Below the pieces are notes generated by a model. That model saw nothing but the letters and a program-made list of their open reading frames with translations, had not been told where the DNA came from and did not search any database. Below are positions 56,417-64,000 of a stretch of 64,000 nucleotides of DNA, piece after piece. A program made the translations under genes and the position numbers. The stretch spans positions 57,385-121,384 of the forward strand of contig NZ_ATDN01000015.1 in assembly GCF_004014805.1 (NCBI RefSeq), given 5' to 3'. This DNA is from Mycolicibacterium elephantis DSM 44368 (lineage in GTDB: Bacteria; Actinomycetota; Actinomycetes; Mycobacteriales; Mycobacteriaceae). Within the stretch, counting starts at the first letter, position 1. Each line of letters starts with the position of its first letter.

Positions 56417-57484
56417 ATGTTCACTCAAACTTTGACGCGCGGCCTGCGGGCCCGGCTGCTGCGGTCATCGCTGGCGGAGCTGCTGACCGGGCCGCACGGC
56501 GTCGACCGATACACCGAGCTCGTCGTGCCGACCTGGACGCAGCGGGACGCCAGGGCGACGGTGATCGCCGTGCGGCGACAGACCCCGCGCAGCGTCACCC
56601 TCACCCTGGAGCCGAATCAGGCGTTCACCGGATTTCGCGCCGGCCAGCACGTCAACCTGACGGTCGAAATCGACGGTCGCCGTCGCACCCGCCCGTATTC
56701 GCCGGCGAGCGCCGCCGGGGCGCCGTACCTCGAGCTCACGATCGGCCGCCACGACGGTGGCCTGGTATCGACTCACCTCAACGAACACGCGCGGCCGGGC
56801 ATGGTGGTCGGGCTCGACGGCGTCGGCGGTGACTTCACGCTGCCCGCCCAGCGTCCGCGCCGCATCCTGTTCGTCTCCGGCGGCAGCGGCATCACCCCGG
56901 TGATGTCGATGCTGCGCACGTTGCGGGCCGAGGGCTTCACGGGCGAGGTCGCGTTCGTGCATTACGCGCGCGCCGCCGAGGACGTCTGCTACCGCGCCGA
57001 GCTCGACGCGATGCCCGACGTCAAGGTGCTGTACGGATACACCCGTTCGACGGAGGGTGCAGATCTGCACGGCCGGTTCGGCGCCGAGCACCTGGACGCG
57101 GCGATGCCCGACCCCGAGGCGGTCTACGTCTGCGGGCCGCCCGGGCTCGCCGAGGCCGTCCGCGCGCTGTGCCCGAACGCGCATTCCGAGAGCTTCGTTC
57201 CGCCGGTCTTCACGGCGCAGGCCGAAACCTCGGGTGGGGCGGTCAGTTTCGCCGACAGCGGGCTGACCGTCACCGACGACGGACGTCCGCTGCTCGAACA
57301 GGCGGAGGCCGCCGGCCTGACCCCCGAAAGCGGATGCCGAATGGGCATCTGCCACAGCTGTACCCGCCGCAAGACCCGCGGCGCGGTCAAGAACCTGATC
57401 ACCGGCGCGGTGTCGGGCGTCGACGAGGAAGACGTGCAGATCTGTGTGTCGGTCCCCGTCGGCGACGTCGATCTGGCGCTGTAG
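56417..57484 (+). CDS. Ferredoxin-NAD(P)H reductase, electron donor to the desaturase
   Basis: A 355-residue FAD/2Fe-2S electron-transfer protein. FAD-binding beta-barrel (about 40-140) with the flavin motif RTRPYSPASAA (RxYS). NAD(P)-binding domain (about 145-255) with VSGGSGITPVMSMLR and VYVCGPPGLAEAV. C-terminal plant-type [2Fe-2S] ferredoxin domain (about 265-355) with cysteines in ESGCRMGICHSCTRRK and DVQICVSVPV. It resembles Rv3230c, the partner of the stearoyl-CoA desaturase DesA3 (Rv3229c), and precedes a desaturase here by 17 bases. Confidence 0.93.
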   Translation: MFTQTLTRGLRARLLRSSLAELLTGPHGVDRYTELVVPTWTQRDARATVIAVRRQTPRSVTLTLEPNQAFTGFRAGQHVNLTVEIDGRRRTRPYSPASAAGAPYLELTIGRHDGGLVSTHLNEHARPGMVVGLDGVGGDFTLPAQRPRRILFVSGGSGITPVMSMLRTLRAEGFTGEVAFVHYARAAEDVCYRAELDAMPDVKVLYGYTRSTEGADLHGRFGAEHLDAAMPDPEAVYVCGPPGLAEAVRALCPNAHSESFVPPVFTAQAETSGGAVSFADSGLTVTDDGRPLLEQAEAAGLTPESGCRMGICHSCTRRKTRGAVKNLITGAVSGVDEEDVQICVSVPVGDVDLAL

Positions 57485-57501
57485 ACCCTTAAGGAGGCGA
57501 C

Positions 57502-58602
57502 ATGACTGTCACCATCACAGAACCCCGGACCATCGAGAAGGTCGTGCGCGGCAAGGCGATCCGCCTGACCCCCGAGCAGGCCGAGGCCTTCGGCCGTGAG
57601 ATCGACGCTCTCAAGGAGCGCGTGATCGCCGATCTCGGCGAGCGCGACGCCGACTACATCCGCCGTGTCATCAAGGCGCAGCGCACGTTGGAGGTCACGG
57701 GCCGCGCGCTGCTGTTCGGCGGGATCCTGCCGCCGCTGTGGCTGGCGGGCACGGCGATGCTGAGCCTGTCGAAGATCCTGGACAATATGGAGATCGGCCA
57801 CAACGTCATGCACGGCCAGTACGACTGGATGGGCGATCCGGCGATCTCCAGCCGCGGGTTCGAATGGGACACCGCGTGCCCGGCCGATCAATGGCGCCAC
57901 TCGCACAACTACATGCACCACACCTACACCAACATCGTCGGCATGGACCGCGACGTCGGCTACGGCATCCTGCGGATGAGCCCGGACCAGAAGTGGCGGC
58001 CCTACTTCCTCGGGAACCCGGTGTACGCGTTCCTGCTGATGGTGCTGTTCCAGTACGGCGTTGCGCTGCACGAACTGGAGACCGAACGCATCCGGGCCGG
58101 CGAGATCACGCTGGCCGACAAACGCGAGATCCTCGAGGGCATCTGGCGCAAGACGAAGCGGCAGACGCTCAAGGACTACGTCGCGTTTCCGCTGCTGGCA
58201 GGCCCGTTCGCACCATGGGTGTTCGGGGGAAACCTGACGGCGAACCTGGTGCGCAACGTGTGGTCCTACATGATCATCTTCTGCGGGCACTTCCCCGACG
58301 ACGTCCAGGAGTTCTCCATCGAGGAGACGAAAGCCGAGACGCGCGGGCAGTGGTACTTCCGCCAGATCCTCGGATCGGCGAACCTCACCGGTAACAAGCT
58401 GTTTCACGTTCTGTCCGGCAACTTGTCGTTCCAGATCGAACACCACCTGTTCCCCGACATTCCGGCGCACCGGCTCGCCGAGATCGCGTCCGACGTGCAA
58501 GACATCTGCCAGCGCTACGGCATTCCGTACAACAAGGGGTCGCTGCCGCGTCAGTTCGGGACCGTCGTGCGCAAGATCGTCAGGCTGGCGTTACCGCGCT
58601 GA
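57502..58602 (+). CDS. Membrane fatty-acyl-CoA desaturase (DesA3-like)
   Basis: A 366-residue di-iron acyl desaturase introducing a double bond (delta-9 in DesA3/Rv3229c) into saturated acyl-CoA. Three histidine boxes: GHNVMHG (His100-His104), HSHNYMHHTYTN (about 133-144) and QIEHHLFP (about 315-322). Hydrophobic segments near 70-92, 175-195 and 230-262 fit an inner-membrane enzyme. ATG 57502 has a strong AAGGAGG site. Co-transcribed with the reductase, which supplies electrons. Converges on nei with an 11-base gap. Confidence 0.94.
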   Translation: MTVTITEPRTIEKVVRGKAIRLTPEQAEAFGREIDALKERVIADLGERDADYIRRVIKAQRTLEVTGRALLFGGILPPLWLAGTAMLSLSKILDNMEIGHNVMHGQYDWMGDPAISSRGFEWDTACPADQWRHSHNYMHHTYTNIVGMDRDVGYGILRMSPDQKWRPYFLGNPVYAFLLMVLFQYGVALHELETERIRAGEITLADKREILEGIWRKTKRQTLKDYVAFPLLAGPFAPWVFGGNLTANLVRNVWSYMIIFCGHFPDDVQEFSIEETKAETRGQWYFRQILGSANLTGNKLFHVLSGNLSFQIEHHLFPDIPAHRLAEIASDVQDICQRYGIPYNKGSLPRQFGTVVRKIVRLALPR

Positions 58603-58613
58603 GTCCGTGGCGG

Positions 58614-59375
58614 TCAGGTCTGACAGACCGGGCACCAGTAGGAGACGCGTTCACCGCCCCGGTCGAACTCGATGCGGGTGCCACAACGACGACACGGCTC
58701 GCCGCCGCGGCCGTACACCCACAGCTGGCGGCCGCGCCGGGTGTCGCCGGTCGTCGTGCGGTTCCACCGGGACCGGTTGAGCCACAACATGTCCCTGGCC
58801 CGCTGCACCATCCGCAACGGATCCTTCAGCCTGCCGACAGGCGTGGTCGGCAGACGGCCCGCGACGAAGCACAACTCGTTGCAGTACACGTTGCCCACGC
58901 CGGCCATCACCCGTTGGTCCAACAGCGCCTCGGACAGTCGACGATCGGGATCGGCGATCAGGTTCCTCCTGGCCACCTGCGGGTCCCAGTCATCGCCGAG
59001 CAGGTCCGGGCCGAGATGGGCGACGACGTCGGCGTCGTGTTCACGGTCGAGCACCTCGAGCACGCCGAGGTCGATGCCGACCGCCTGAATGTCCTCGGTT
59101 TCCAAGATGATTCGGATCCGGTGGCCGGCCCTGCTCGGTGTGCTCAGCGGATTGACCTTCCAGCTGCCCTCCATCTTCAGATGGGAGTGGATGCTGGCGT
59201 CGCCGACGCGGATGAACAGGTGCTTGCCGCGGCTGATCACCTCGTCGACGACCTGGCCGGTCAGGTCGACGGTGGCGTAGCGCGGAACACGGACGTCGCA
59301 GCGGGTCAATGTCTTTCCGGCGAGCGTGTCGCGCAGGACGACCGCGGTGTGCCAGACGGTGTCGCCCTCGGGCAT
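58614..59375 (-). CDS. nei: Endonuclease VIII / DNA glycosylase
   Basis: A 253-residue Fpg/Nei-family bifunctional glycosylase-AP lyase removing oxidised pyrimidines. The catalytic N-terminus MPEGDT (Pro2, Glu3) is intact. The conserved lysine is in SRGKHLFI. The helix-two-turn-helix has [20 protein letters not shown], and the zinc finger closes the protein with [12 protein letters not shown]...CPVC. Counterpart of Rv3297 (nei1). It starts three bases after lhr's stop, so the helicase and the glycosylase form one operon. Confidence 0.96.
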   Translation of the reverse strand: MPEGDTVWHTAVVLRDTLAGKTLTRCDVRVPRYATVDLTGQVVDEVISRGKHLFIRVGDASIHSHLKMEGSWKVNPLSTPSRAGHRIRIILETEDIQAVGIDLGVLEVLDREHDADVVAHLGPDLLGDDWDPQVARRNLIADPDRRLSEALLDQRVMAGVGNVYCNELCFVAGRLPTTPVGRLKDPLRMVQRARDMLWLNRSRWNRTTTGDTRRGRQLWVYGRGGEPCRRCGTRIEFDRGGERVSYWCPVCQT

Positions 59376-59377
59376 CG

Positions 59378-63931
<4,554 letters not shown>

Positions 63932-64000
63932 CTAGTCATCGTGCCAACGGGGTCCGACATTGATAATGGAAGAGCATTACCGCGCAGGTCGTGACTCTGG
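63932..64000. other. Upstream region of lhr, end of window
   Basis: Sixty-nine bases. An ATG at 63967 (MEEHYRAGRDS) could begin a plus-strand gene divergent from lhr, but only 11 codons are visible, so it is not called. Confidence 0.3.

Noticed and set aside
63967..64000. Start of a plus-strand gene divergent from lhr
   Set aside because: Eleven codons are too few to support a call.

Overview
The window is high-GC actinobacterial DNA from a Mycobacterium of the fast-growing (Mycolicibacterium-like) type. This rests on dense GTG/TTG and 4-base overlapping starts, recognisable mycobacterial proteins (FHA-ABC transporter of the Rv1747 type, LpdA, GlpD2, AmiA1/AmiB1, PmmB, SigJ, Lhr) and a gene order that follows, with insertions, the M. 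tuberculosis block from about Rv3356c (folD) down to Rv3296 (lhr). Locus-tag comparisons are from memory, not from a search. I see no tRNA, rRNA, CRISPR array, insertion sequence or prophage gene.

Layout. 1-5.4 kb: partial FHA-ABC transporter, a SnoaL-fold gene and divergent TetR gene sharing a palindromic operator, a secreted protein, an old-yellow-enzyme oxidoreductase, folD and a small DUF3017 membrane protein. 5.5-9 kb: methionine operon metZ-metX-methyltransferase behind a SAM-IV riboswitch. 9-12.6 kb: two unrelated isocitrate dehydrogenases in tandem (monomeric icd2, dimeric icd1). 12.6-19.4 kb: alpha/beta hydrolase, exonuclease III, trpS, YihY membrane protein, an SMR exporter with a guanidine-III riboswitch, DacB1 carboxypeptidase, and a CNNM/CBS membrane protein. 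19.5-24.6 kb: putrescine/GABA-type catabolic genes with an Lrp regulator, then the ECF41 sigma factor sigJ facing a carboxymuconolactone-decarboxylase gene that carries an ECF41-like promoter. 24.7-28.2 kb: sdhCDAB. 28.4-40.6 kb: nucleoside salvage and sugar-phosphate genes (cdd, deoA, add, upp, pmmB, punA) with amiB1-amiA1 and a small type-VII-secretion/NlpC pair. 40.7-44.2 kb: a decayed DUF559 gene, TetR plus flavin monooxygenase, gamma-glutamylcyclotransferase. 44.2-48.3 kb: lpdA, glpD2, pseudouridine synthase. 48.3-54.7 kb: accessory genes (secreted GH2 glycosidase, proline-rich secreted protein, DUF1330, SDR, compositionally distinct arylsulfatase). 54.9-58.6 kb: enoyl-CoA hydratase, TetR, ferredoxin reductase and fatty-acyl desaturase. 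58.6-64 kb: nei and the giant helicase lhr.

Regulation is unusually legible. There are two riboswitches (SAM-IV, guanidine-III), one alternative-sigma promoter, several TetR/Lrp operator candidates, and about sixteen genes whose start codon lies 6-7 bases after a TANNNT-like -10 hexamer, the signature of leaderless mRNAs. Intergenic gaps repeatedly carry 55-65 bp imperfect palindromes, at least four of which share one consensus.
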